NCBI RefSeq assembly: GCF_000383575.1
Contig: NZ_KB911579.1
Coordinates: 3,684,575 to 3,748,574 of the forward strand
DNA: 64,000 bases
Direction: 5' to 3'
DNA from: Salinispora oceanensis
GTDB taxonomy: Bacteria; Actinomycetota; Actinomycetes; Mycobacteriales; Micromonosporaceae
Below are positions 54,025-64,000 of this stretch, one piece after another (position 1 is the stretch's first letter; every line of letters starts with the position of its first letter). The position numbers and the translations under genes were made by a program. The notes below the pieces were generated by a model. That model saw only the letters and a list, made by a program, of their open reading frames with translations, had not been told where the DNA came from and ran no database searches.

Positions 54025-54064
54025 CGTTCACCGCCAGCTTGGCTAGCCGAGTTGCGGTGGTTCG

Positions 54065-54139
54065 GGGCGATTGGCGCAGTGGGAGCGCGCTTCCTTGACA
54101 CGGAAGAGGTCACTGGTTCAAACCCAGTATCGCCCACCA
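54065..54139 (+). tRNA. tRNA-Val (GAC), second copy
   Basis: It is identical to the tRNA at 52821-52895, including the encoded CCA, with anticodon GAC. It lies 40 nt behind the second tRNA-Gly. Confidence 0.97.
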
Positions 54140-54622
54140 TTGAACGCGCAGGAGCAGGTCAGCGAGGTGCAGCTGCTCCGACCGGGAGCTGCCGGGTGAT
54201 CGAGGTTGTCCAGTCCAGCTGACGACGGCGTTCTGGGTGTGTTCAGCTCTGGCGTCCAGGGCGCCTACTGATAGATATTCGTTCATTTTTCCTGAGCTGC
54301 GGCAAGGGGTGGTTCCGGCATTCCGGTCGACCTGGGGGTAGCGGGCGGGCGGGGTGGCCTGCTTGCCGTGTCAGCTGTCGTTGCTGATCGAAGCCGATCC
54401 GTTAATAGCTAGTTTTAAATGTGGCAATAAATCAGTTACTCTGCGGTAACTTGTCCGGCCGCGGTCCGTAATCTCGCCGAAACGCCCGGTTGGGCAGCAC
54501 CGGAAGACTCTGCCGGTAACGGCCCGCCAGCCAGTCCGGCCAACCCCGGCAGACAGGGGAGGCCACGGCGGATCGCCTTTCGGTGCTGCGCACACCGATC
54601 CGAGTTCTGCCCTGGAGGAACA
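54140..54622. other. intergenic region before the M19-like gene
   Basis: No gene is supported. The stretch contains an unusually AT-rich segment (about 54400-54440) and the dyad AGTTAC-TCTGCG-GTAACT at 54434-54451, followed by GC-rich DNA up to the ribosome site at 54612. It probably carries the promoter of the secreted M19-like gene. Confidence 0.4.
54434..54451. promoter_or_regulatory. candidate operator upstream of the M19-like gene
   Basis: AGTTAC-N6-GTAACT is a perfect 6-bp inverted repeat placed beside an AT-rich block 170 nt before the gene start. The factor is unknown. Confidence 0.35.
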
Positions 54623-56713
54623 ATGTCTCTCCTGACCCGGCGGCGACGACCGCTGATGGCGAGCCGAGCGACCCGGCAACGATCCGTGGTGGCGACCGTC
54701 CTGCTAGCCGTGATCACCCTGCTGCTCAGCACGGCGGCACCCAGCGTGGCGGAGGAGCCCGACTGGTGGACGCCCACCGACCGGCCGGCGCCCGACTCCG
54801 CGATCGGGGTCACCGGGGCGCCGTTCACCGGCACCGACGCCGAGGGTCAGGTGCGCGGCTTCGTGGACGCGCACAACCACATCATGTCCAACGAGGGTTT
54901 CGGTGGGCGGCTCCTCTGCGGCAAGCCCTTCTCCGACGGGGGCATTACCGACGCGCTCAAGGACTGCCCGGAGCACTATCCCGACGGCTCCCTGGCCCTG
55001 TTCGACTTCCTCACCAACGGTGGTGACGGCCAGCACGACCCCGACGGCTGGCCGACGTTCGCGGACTGGCCGGCCCACGACTCGCAGACCCATCAGCAGA
55101 ACTACTACGCCTGGATCGAGCGGGCCTGGCGTGGTGGCCAGCGGGTCATGGTCAACCACCTGGTCACAAACGGGGTGATCTGCTCGGTCTACTTCTTCAA
55201 GGACCGAAGCTGCGACGAGATGACCTCGATCCGGCTCCAGGCCGCCAAGACGTACGAGATGCAGGACTACATCGACCAGATGTACGGCGGGGCGGGCCAG
55301 GGATGGTTCCGCGTCGTCACCGACAGCGACCAGGCCCGCGAGGTCATCGCGCAGGGCAAGCTCGCCGTCGTCCTGGGGGTCGAGACCTCCGAGCCGTTCG
55401 GCTGTAAACAGATCCTGGACATCGCCCAGTGCGACGAGGAGGACATCGATCGCGGGCTCGACGAGCTGCACGACCTCGGCGTACGCAGTGTGTTCCTGTG
55501 CCACAAATTCGATAACGCGCTCTGTGGGGTGCGATTCGACACCGGGACCACCGGGATCGCGGTCAACGCCGGGCAGTTCCTGTCGACCGGGACCTTCTGG
55601 ACGACGGAGGAGTGCCGGGGGCCGCAGCAGGACAACCCCATCGCCTCCGTAGGCGACCTACCCGGGCTGGGGGATCTGCTCCCGTCCGACGTTGAGATGC
55701 CGTCGTACTCGTCCGACGCGCGGTGCAACGTCCGCGGGCTGACCAACCTCGGCGAGTACGCCCTGCGGGGCTTGATGGACCGCAACATGATGGTGGAGAT
55801 CGACCACATGAGCGTCAAGGCCACCGGCCGGGCCTTGGACATCTTCGAGTCCGTGTCGTATCCCGGTGTGGTCTCGTCGCACAGTTGGATGGACCTGCTC
55901 TGGAGTGAGCGGGTCTACCGTCTCGGTGGGTTCATCACGCAGTACATGCACGGTGCCGAGCGGTTCATCGCCGACGCGGACCGGACGAAGGAACTGCGCG
56001 ACAGCTACGACGTCGGGTACGGCTTCGGCACCGACATGAACGGCTTCGGCAGCTGGCCCGGCCCCCGGGGCGCGGACACCCCGAACCCGGTCGAGTACCC
56101 GTACCAGTCCGCGCACGGCGGTGCCGTCATGGACCGGCAGACCACCGGTGACCGGACCTGGGACATCAACGCTGACGGTGCCGCCCACTACGGACTGGTG
56201 CCGGACTGGGTGGAGGAGATTCGGGTCCTGGGCGGTCAGGAGGTGGTGGACGACCTGCTGCGCGGCGCCGAGTCGTACCTCGGCACGTGGGGCGCCACGG
56301 AGGGCCACGCGCCCGGTGTCAACCTCGCCACCGGGTCGTCCGCCTCAGCCAGCTCGACCGCGTGGTATCCGTTCACCACCTACGCCCCCCGTCGCGCCGT
56401 GGACGGCGACCCGACGACCCGCTGGGCGAGCTGGTGGAGTGATGACCAGTGGCTGCGGCTGGATCTCGGCTCGGCACAGCAGGTTCGACGGGTCACCCTG
56501 GAGTGGGCGGGCGAGTACGCCAAGGCGTACCGGATCGAGGTGAGCGCCGACGGCAGCTCCTGGCAGACCGTGGCCTCCATATCGGACGGTGATGGTGGTT
56601 TGGATACGGCGTTCTTCGACCCGACGTCGGTTCGCTACGTCCGCGTCCAGGGTCAGGAGCGTGGTACCGACTGGGGCTACTCGTTGAAGGAGGTTGGCGT
56701 CCACGCCAGCTGA
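54623..56713 (+). CDS. secreted M19-like (membrane dipeptidase superfamily) hydrolase with discoidin domain
   Basis: This is a 696-residue exported protein. It has a twin-basic N-terminus and hydrophobic core with likely cleavage near residue 43 (VAEEP), then an amidohydrolase-type domain. Metal-site motifs are FVDAHNHIMSNEG at about 80, VVLGVETSEPFG, MMVEIDHMSVKATG and GVVSSHSWMDL. A C-terminal F5/8-type discoidin domain spans about residues 566-696 (RRAVDGDPTTRWASWW, RVTLEWAGEYAKAYRIEVS). The discoidin domain would bind sugars or the cell surface. GGAGGAAC stands before the ATG. The exact substrate is unknown. Confidence 0.82.
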   Translation: MSLLTRRRRPLMASRATRQRSVVATVLLAVITLLLSTAAPSVAEEPDWWTPTDRPAPDSAIGVTGAPFTGTDAEGQVRGFVDAHNHIMSNEGFGGRLLCGKPFSDGGITDALKDCPEHYPDGSLALFDFLTNGGDGQHDPDGWPTFADWPAHDSQTHQQNYYAWIERAWRGGQRVMVNHLVTNGVICSVYFFKDRSCDEMTSIRLQAAKTYEMQDYIDQMYGGAGQGWFRVVTDSDQAREVIAQGKLAVVLGVETSEPFGCKQILDIAQCDEEDIDRGLDELHDLGVRSVFLCHKFDNALCGVRFDTGTTGIAVNAGQFLSTGTFWTTEECRGPQQDNPIASVGDLPGLGDLLPSDVEMPSYSSDARCNVRGLTNLGEYALRGLMDRNMMVEIDHMSVKATGRALDIFESVSYPGVVSSHSWMDLLWSERVYRLGGFITQYMHGAERFIADADRTKELRDSYDVGYGFGTDMNGFGSWPGPRGADTPNPVEYPYQSAHGGAVMDRQTTGDRTWDINADGAAHYGLVPDWVEEIRVLGGQEVVDDLLRGAESYLGTWGATEGHAPGVNLATGSSASASSTAWYPFTTYAPRRAVDGDPTTRWASWWSDDQWLRLDLGSAQQVRRVTLEWAGEYAKAYRIEVSADGSSWQTVASISDGDGGLDTAFFDPTSVRYVRVQGQERGTDWGYSLKEVGVHAS

Positions 56714-56739
56714 CGCGGTCCGCCGCACCAGGCACGGGC

Positions 56740-56815
56740 CGCACTAGGCACGGGCCGCACTAGGCACGGGCCGCACCGGGCACGGGCCGCGCTGGGCGCG
56801 CGGTCCGTGCCCGGG
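56740..56815. repeat. 15-nt tandem repeat
   Basis: About four copies of GGCACGGGCCGCACT-like units with minor changes lie between the discoidin gene and the epimerase-like gene, just before the hairpin at 56821. Confidence 0.55.
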
Positions 56816-56820
56816 ACCGC

Positions 56821-56852
56821 TTCTGCCGCCAGCAGAACTGCTGGCGGCAGAA
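56821..56852. terminator. strong hairpin, probable terminator
   Basis: TTCTGCCGCCAGCAG at 56821-56835 is followed after 2 nt by its exact reverse complement (56838-56852). It lies about 110 nt past the discoidin gene stop and 41 nt before the next start. Confidence 0.65.
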
Positions 56853-56892
56853 CCCGGTAGGCGCGGCCGGCGCAGGCCGGCACGGTGGAGGC

Positions 56893-57885
56893 ATGAGACT
56901 GCTGGTGTTGGGTGGTACGGGATTTGTCGGCGGGGCGGTGGTCGGTGCGGGGCTGCGCCGGGGGTGGGAGGTGACGGTGTTCAACCGGGGCCGCCACGGG
57001 ACGACGCCGGCCGGTGTGCGGCGGCTCCGGGGTGACCGGACCGCACCGGGCGGGCTGGCCGCGCTCGCCGGCCAGGAGTGGGATCTGGTCGTCGACACCT
57101 GGGACGGGGCGCCGCGGGCCGCCAAGGACTCGGCCCGGGCGCTGGCCGGGCAGGTCGGACGCTACGGCTACGTCTCCAGCGGGTCGGTCTACGCCGAGCC
57201 GGTGGCGTTGGGGTCGGCGGAGGACGCTCCGGTGGTCGACGCCGCGCCCGACGCCGTTGAGGGCGACTACGCGCCCAACAAGGCCGGCGCCGAGCGGGCC
57301 GTCCGGGAGGTCTACGGCGAGCGGGCGCTGATCGCCCGGGCCGGTCTGATCCTCGGACCGGGTGAGGACATCGGTCGATTGCCGTGGTGGCTGCGGCGGA
57401 CCGCCCGCGGCGGTGCCGTGCTGGCGCCCGGCCCGGCCGACCTCGCCCTGCAGTACGTTGACGTGCGCGACCTGGCGGCGTTCCTGCTCGACCCGGAGGT
57501 GCCTGGCGGGACGTTCAACGTGGTCAGCCGTACCGGGCACGCGACGATGGGGGAGTTGCTCGCCGCCTGCGTGGCGGCGACGGGGGCTGATGCCCGACTG
57601 CGCTGGATCGAACCGGAGCGGATTCTGGCAGCTGGCGTGGTGCCCTGGAACGACCTGCCGATCTGGATTCCGGCCGGGCATCCCTACCGCTGGATGCAGG
57701 AGCGCGACGTACGGGCCGCGTACGCCGCCGGGCTGGTGTGCCGCCCGGTGACCGACACCGTGGCCGACACCTGGTCCTGGCTGCGGGCGGTTGGCGCGGT
57801 GCCGCCCCGCGCGGGCCGTCCGCAACCCGCCCCGGTGGGCCTGGACCCGGCCCGGGAGGCGGCCCTGCTATCGGCCGGACGCTGA
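56893..57885 (+). CDS. NAD-dependent epimerase/reductase (extended SDR)
   Basis: This is a 330-residue extended SDR protein. The N-terminal cofactor motif MRLLVLGGTGFVGGAVV is followed by YVSSGSVY. The usual YxxxK position is changed to DYAPNKAGAERAV, where the Tyr and Lys are retained. LALQYVDVRDLAAFLLDP lies in the C-terminal half. The family includes sugar-nucleotide epimerases and isoflavone-type reductases, and the substrate is unknown. GGAGG is only 1 nt from the ATG, so initiation may be unusual. Confidence 0.82.
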   Translation: MRLLVLGGTGFVGGAVVGAGLRRGWEVTVFNRGRHGTTPAGVRRLRGDRTAPGGLAALAGQEWDLVVDTWDGAPRAAKDSARALAGQVGRYGYVSSGSVYAEPVALGSAEDAPVVDAAPDAVEGDYAPNKAGAERAVREVYGERALIARAGLILGPGEDIGRLPWWLRRTARGGAVLAPGPADLALQYVDVRDLAAFLLDPEVPGGTFNVVSRTGHATMGELLAACVAATGADARLRWIEPERILAAGVVPWNDLPIWIPAGHPYRWMQERDVRAAYAAGLVCRPVTDTVADTWSWLRAVGAVPPRAGRPQPAPVGLDPAREAALLSAGR

Positions 57886-57929
57886 CCGCGCACCGCGGGG
57901 CGGCCGGAGGGTTCGGGCGGCCAGCCGGT

Positions 57930-57985
57930 CAGAGCGGCCGGACGGTCAGGGCGGCCGGACGGTCAGGGCGGCCGGACGGTCAGAG
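57930..57985. repeat. 17-nt tandem repeat between convergent genes
   Basis: GGCGGCCGGACGGTCAG repeats about three times across the gap between the epimerase-like gene and the nitroreductase stop, and spills into its last codons. Confidence 0.6.
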
Positions 57986-58954
57986 CTGGGGGACGGTCAG
58001 GTCGAGCACCTCGTTGACGTCGCGGCGGGGGGTGGGCCAGCCGGGCTGGCCGTACCCGATCCGCATCACCATCTGTGGGGTGCCGAAGCGGCCCAGCGAT
58101 AGCCGAAGCTGTTCCCGGGCGGTTGGTACCTCGATGGGTTGGGACAGCATCGACACGGAGAGCCCGGCGTCGGTGGCGGTGAGCAGCGTGCGTTGTAGGG
58201 CCTGACCGGCGATCACCTGGTCAACGGCGGTGTTGCCGGGGCCGCCGAGCACCGCGACGAGGGGTTCCGGCTCGAAGTCGCGGCCGGGGGCGCGTTCCCG
58301 GCCACCGAAGGCGCGCGCGGGTAGCAGGTCCTGCGGCTCGAACGGCGGGCCGCCGGCGGTCGCGGGCACCCCGTCGGGGGCCTCGTCGTAGTGGACCCAC
58401 TTCTCCCGCTCGGCGCGGTATGACGGGTTGCGCTCCAGCACCCGGTGGGCGCCCCGGGCGATCTCAGCGAACGCGTTCACCGCGCTGGTACCGACCAGAA
58501 GCTCCAGCCAGCACTCCTCGGCCCGGGCCGCCTCGGTGAGCCGCCACCGGGCGTCGGCGGGCACCGGGTCGGGCTGGAAGGGGGCGCGGTTGCTGAACCG
58601 GCGGGGGATCGCCGCGTGGAGGGCCTGCTCGATCGGGGTGCAGCGGCGCGGCACGTCCGGGACCAGCCGGGCCACCACGTCGGGCTCGGCCGGGTACGGG
58701 CGCAGCCGTACGGCCGCCGGTGTCTCCGCGACGGCCAGGGCGAGCCGGAGGTTGAACAGCGCCGCCCCGGCGGCGATGCGGATCCCCCAGCCGTTCGGGT
58801 CGGTGGCGGGCAGCCGTCGGGACGGGTCGGCCAGCACCTCGATTCCGCCGTCGCGCAGGCGGAACCGCCACGGCTGCGTGTTGTGCAGGGATGGGGCGCG
58901 AATGGCGTCGGCCGCGGCGGCACGTAGCTGCGCTACGGTGTAGTAGGCGTCCAT
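57980..58954 (-). CDS. Acg-like nitroreductase family protein
   Basis: This 324-residue protein resembles mycobacterial Acg (Rv2032), a DosR-regulated flavin-binding nitroreductase-fold protein. Diagnostic segments are IRAPSLHNTQPWRFRL near the N-terminus, PRRFSNRAPFQPDPVP, and the C-terminal LSMLSQPIEVPTAREQLRLSLG. It is divergent from a DevR gene, and two dyads of the DosR type lie in between. GGAGGGGAG precedes the ATG at 58954. It may sequester FMN rather than act as a true reductase, as suggested for Acg. Confidence 0.85.
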   Translation of the reverse strand: MDAYYTVAQLRAAAADAIRAPSLHNTQPWRFRLRDGGIEVLADPSRRLPATDPNGWGIRIAAGAALFNLRLALAVAETPAAVRLRPYPAEPDVVARLVPDVPRRCTPIEQALHAAIPRRFSNRAPFQPDPVPADARWRLTEAARAEECWLELLVGTSAVNAFAEIARGAHRVLERNPSYRAEREKWVHYDEAPDGVPATAGGPPFEPQDLLPARAFGGRERAPGRDFEPEPLVAVLGGPGNTAVDQVIAGQALQRTLLTATDAGLSVSMLSQPIEVPTAREQLRLSLGRFGTPQMVMRIGYGQPGWPTPRRDVNEVLDLTVPQL

Positions 58955-59029
58955 GGTGTCGCTCCCCTCCGTTGGCGCGCGACGTCTGCTGCTTCGTCCA
59001 CCGTCTCCCAGGCGAGGCCCGGGAGCCCA

Positions 59030-59043
59030 GGGCCGGATGTCCC
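59030..59043. promoter_or_regulatory. DevR/DosR-like box 1
   Basis: GGGCCGGATGTCCC fits GGGNC-N4-GNCCC. It lies 76 nt upstream of the acg-like start. The AT-rich core of the M. tuberculosis DosR consensus is absent, so this is a candidate. Confidence 0.5.
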
Positions 59044-59051
59044 TTCTCTGC

Positions 59052-59066
59052 GGGACCGACTGTCCC
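59052..59066. promoter_or_regulatory. DevR/DosR-like box 2
   Basis: GGGACCGACTGTCCC is an imperfect dyad with one extra spacer base (GGGAC-N5-GTCCC). Its centre is about 22 nt from that of box 1, two helical turns, a spacing seen for cooperating DosR dimers. Confidence 0.5.
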
Positions 59067-59183
59067 GCCCCGGCTCGGGGGTTTTCCGGTGCTCGCGTTC
59101 CTGGCCCCGCTGTCCGCATTGTCGCGCTTGCTGGTTCCTACCGAGTGGGAAATACCGGGCAGGTGTCCCGGCCGGGGTGGGTC

Positions 59184-59197
59184 GGGACCTTCGACCC
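59184..59197. promoter_or_regulatory. DevR/DosR-like box 3
   Basis: GGGACCTTCGACCC, also GGGNC-N4-GNCCC, lies 36 nt before the devR start. This is the expected place for autoregulation. Confidence 0.5.
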
Positions 59198-59232
59198 CTG
59201 CAGAAGAGCCGCCGGCAGGGTAGAAACAAGGG

Positions 59233-59871
59233 ATGATCCGCGTGTACCTACTCGATGACCATGAAGTCGTCCGCCGTGGCCTTGCCGACCTCCTCACGGC
59301 CAGCGGCGACATCGAGGTCGTCGGCGAGTCCGGCCTGGCGCAGGAGGCGGCCCGTCGCATCCCCGCGCTCCGGCCCGACGTGGCGATCCTTGACGCGCGG
59401 CTGCCCGACGGCAACGGCATCGACGTGTGTCGGGACATCCGAGCCCTGGACTCGTCGATCAAGGGCTTGATTCTCACCTCGTACGAGGACGACGAGGCGC
59501 TCTTCGCGGCGATCATGGCCGGTGCGGCCGGCTACGTGCTCAAGCAGATCCGCGGGACCGATCTGGTGGACGCGGTCCGGCGGGTGGCAGCTGGGCAGTC
59601 GCTGCTCGACCCCGCGATCACTACCCGGGTGCTGGAGCGGATCCGCAGCGGCGTCGAGCAGCCCCGGGAGCTGAAGTCCCTGACCGAGCAGGAACGGCGG
59701 ATCCTGGAGTACGTGGCCGAGGGGCTCACCAACCGGGAGATCGCCGGCAAGATGTTCCTCGCCGAGAAGACCGTGAAGAACTACGTCTCCAGCATGCTGG
59801 CGAAGCTCGGCCTGGAACGACGCACGCAGGCAGCCGTACTCGCCACCCGTCTGCTTGGCAAGACCAACTGA
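59233..59871 (+). CDS. devR: DevR/DosR-like NarL-family response regulator
   Basis: This 212-residue regulator has a receiver domain with the phosphoacceptor Asp in DVAILDARLP (about residue 54), the LTSYEDDEALFAAIMAGAAGYVLKQ switch region, and a C-terminal LuxR helix-turn-helix (LTNREIAGKMFLAEKTVKNYVSSML). It resembles mycobacterial DevR over its length. It converges on the histidine kinase gene at 59904-61625, is divergent from an acg-like gene, and has a candidate box just upstream of its start. Confidence 0.92.
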   Translation: MIRVYLLDDHEVVRRGLADLLTASGDIEVVGESGLAQEAARRIPALRPDVAILDARLPDGNGIDVCRDIRALDSSIKGLILTSYEDDEALFAAIMAGAAGYVLKQIRGTDLVDAVRRVAAGQSLLDPAITTRVLERIRSGVEQPRELKSLTEQERRILEYVAEGLTNREIAGKMFLAEKTVKNYVSSMLAKLGLERRTQAAVLATRLLGKTN

Positions 59872-59903
59872 CCCGGCGGGGTTGATCCGGTGCCGCTGGC
59901 GGC

Positions 59904-62685
<2,782 letters not shown>

Positions 62686-62782
62686 GCTCTCGACCCTTCC
62701 CTCGAAACACATCGTGCCGCACCCGGAGGGCACCCGGGTGCGGTTGCCGATCCATCCTGCGACATTCGCCCGCCGAGCACAC

Positions 62783-62796
62783 GGGGCGCAGGTCCC
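62783..62796. promoter_or_regulatory. DevR/DosR-like box 4
   Basis: GGGGCGCAGGTCCC fits GGGNC-N4-GNCCC. It lies 98 nt upstream of the second acg-like gene and 185 nt from the P-type ATPase start, in their divergent gap. Confidence 0.4.
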
Positions 62797-62810
62797 GTCG
62801 CCGCCGGACC

Positions 62811-62980
62811 ATTCGACCCGGGTGATGAACTGCCCCACCTCGACGACCCACCGGAACGCATTCGACCCGGTATGGGTTCGGTGACGACTGCCCACCTCGG
62901 TGACCGGCGGGAACGATTTCGACCCGGTGGGTTCGGTGACCAGCGCCCACCCCGGCCGACCCGCTGGGACGATTTCGGGG
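62811..62980. repeat. tandem repeat block with internal dyads
   Basis: Three full copies of a 49-57-nt unit and a partial fourth start at 62811, 62860, 62917 and 62973, each beginning TTCGACCC-like and containing GGTTCGGTGACN. Each junction has a GGGAACGATTTCGACCC-type imperfect dyad (clearest at 62910-62926). The block ends at the ATPase start. It may be a multi-site regulatory region. Confidence 0.6.
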
Positions 62981-64000
62981 ATGGCGGCGGAGCCGGAGTG
63001 TATGCCCGAGCAACCGGCGCGGTCCGGGCCGGGCGGCCGGCTGCTCTGGGCGCCGCTGGTCGGGCTGACCGTGCTGGTGCTCGCTGGCGTGGTGGCGCGG
63101 CTCGCCGGCCGGCCCGGCCTCGCGGAACTGCTCTGGGCCGCCGCCACGGTGGCCGCGCTGGTGCCGGCCGCCGGGTCGATGCTGCGCGAGCTCTGGCACC
63201 GGCGGTACGGCGTTGACATCATCGCCGTCCTCGCGCTGGCGGGCGCGCTCGTCGTGGCGGAGTACCTGGCCGGGGCGGTGATCGCGGTGATGGTGGCCAC
63301 CGGCCGGACGCTGGAGGCGTACGCCCAGGGCCGGGCGACCCGTGACCTCCGCGCGCTGCTCGCGCACGCCCCGCGCACCGCGCGCCGACGCGCCTCGGAC
63401 GGGACGATCGAGGTGGTCCCGGCCGACCAGGTTGTCGCCGGTGACGAACTGCTGGTCGGCCCCGGCGACGTGGTGCCGGTGGACGGGCAGCTCGCGGCGG
63501 CGGCCACGCTCGACGAGTCGGTGGTGACGGGAGAGTCGCGGCTGGTCCAACGTGCCTCAGGTGACCGGGTGGGCAGCGGCGTGGTGAACGCCGGTGCCGC
63601 CTTCGGGCTGCGGGCGACCGCGGACGCGGCCTCCAGCACGTACGCCGGGATCGTGCGGCTGGCCCGGGAGGCCACCGCGCAGAAGGCGCCGACGGTCCGG
63701 CTGGCCGACCGGTACGCCGTCGCCTTCGTTCCGTTCACCCTGCTGCTCGCCGGGCTGGGCTGGCTGGTCTCCGGCGACCTGGTCCGGGCGGTGGCGGTCC
63801 TGGTGGTGGCCACGCCCTGCCCACTGCTGCTGGCCACCCCGATCGCCATCGTCTCCGGCCTGTCCCGTACCGCCCGGCGTGGGGTCCTGGTCCGCGACGG
63901 CGGCTCCCTCGAGCTGCTCGGCCGGGCCCGCACCCTGCTGGTGGACAAGACCGGAACCCTGACCGCCGGTCGGCCCCAGGTGGCCGAGGCGGTCCCGGCG
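62981..64000 (+). CDS. heavy-metal P-type ATPase, 3' end outside window
   Basis: The first 340 residues of a P1B-like cation-transporting ATPase are present, and the gene runs off the right edge. The membrane ion-binding motif reads ATPCPLLLATP (TPC instead of the common CPC). VVTGES marks the actuator domain and VDKTGTLT near 63945 is the phosphorylation site. Hydrophobic segments fill the first 110 residues. There is no N-terminal metal-binding domain. ATG at 62981 is preferred for length; ATG 63002 is also possible. TPC-type pumps are linked to iron, nickel or cobalt. In M. tuberculosis the P-type ATPase gene ctpF is part of the DosR regulon. Confidence 0.85.
   Translation, partial: MAAEPECMPEQPARSGPGGRLLWAPLVGLTVLVLAGVVARLAGRPGLAELLWAAATVAALVPAAGSMLRELWHRRYGVDIIAVLALAGALVVAEYLAGAVIAVMVATGRTLEAYAQGRATRDLRALLAHAPRTARRRASDGTIEVVPADQVVAGDELLVGPGDVVPVDGQLAAAATLDESVVTGESRLVQRASGDRVGSGVVNAGAAFGLRATADAASSTYAGIVRLAREATAQKAPTVRLADRYAVAFVPFTLLLAGLGWLVSGDLVRAVAVLVVATPCPLLLATPIAIVSGLSRTARRGVLVRDGGSLELLGRARTLLVDKTGTLTAGRPQVAEAVPA

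Noticed and set aside
52631-54139. Integrated element at the tRNA genes
   Set aside because: No integrase, excisionase or att-like direct repeats beyond the tRNA copies are present, so a mobile element is not claimed.

Overview
This is a 64 kb piece of chromosome from a GC-rich actinomycete. Gene content (DUF3000 next to hemE, coproporphyrin-type haem genes, BsaP behind bioB, a CebR/CebEFG/beta-glucosidase locus, a DevR/DevS pair) and codon usage fit the Micromonosporaceae. Salinispora or Micromonospora is my best guess, but the genus cannot be proven from the sequence alone. Most of the window is ordinary housekeeping and catabolic DNA. I see no complete prophage, insertion sequence, CRISPR array or large biosynthetic cluster.

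Layout: 0.2-3.5 kb is a fadA-fadB beta-oxidation operon. 3.6-9.1 kb has an RNase D gene, a DUF3000 gene and hemE-hemY-hemQ. 9.2-13.0 kb has a SnoaL-like gene divergent from a LysR regulator, an ElaA-type acetyltransferase, a CcdA/TlpA-type redox pair and a small Cys-rich protein. 13.1-14.1 kb is a CGNR zinc-finger regulator divergent from a small ORF, with a shared operator/promoter region. 14.2-20.6 kb is a repair-flavoured stretch: msrB, a stand-alone LigD-type polymerase, an ATP-dependent DNA ligase and an AlkA-like glycosylase, mixed with acetyltransferases and a secreted peptidase. 20.6-21.6 kb is decayed DNA with a broken SUKH/SMI1-KNR4 gene. 21.7-29.4 kb holds a DNA-end-processing operon (HerA-like ATPase, SbcD, SbcC, NurA-like nuclease) followed by a spermidine-synthase-like gene. 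29.5-32.8 kb has a membrane-anchored hydrolase, a RibD-like reductase and a pRiA4b ORF-3-like protein.

32.8-38.9 kb is a cello-oligosaccharide uptake locus (binding protein, two permeases, GH1 beta-glucosidase, LacI regulator). A sigma-70-like promoter there has a CebR-type operator directly downstream of its -10. 39.0-41.3 kb is an acyl-CoA dehydrogenase translationally coupled to an APH-family kinase. 41.4-44.5 kb is accessory: an acetyltransferase, a small two-helix membrane protein, a secreted collagen-like protein, an IS30 transposase remnant and an orphan gene. 44.6-49.7 kb has an aldehyde dehydrogenase and the biotin genes bioB-bsaP and bioF-bioD. 49.8-52.4 kb is P450, methyltransferase and TetR. 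52.6-54.1 kb has five tRNA genes (Gly, Cys, Val, then Gly and Val again) on either side of one orphan gene.

54.6-57.9 kb has a secreted M19-like hydrolase with a discoidin domain and an epimerase-like gene. The right end (58-64 kb) looks like a dormancy/redox regulon of the DosR type: two Acg-like nitroreductases, a DevR response regulator, a DevS GAF histidine kinase and the start of a TPC-type P-type ATPase. Its intergenic regions carry GGGNC-N4-GNCCC boxes and a tandem repeat block.
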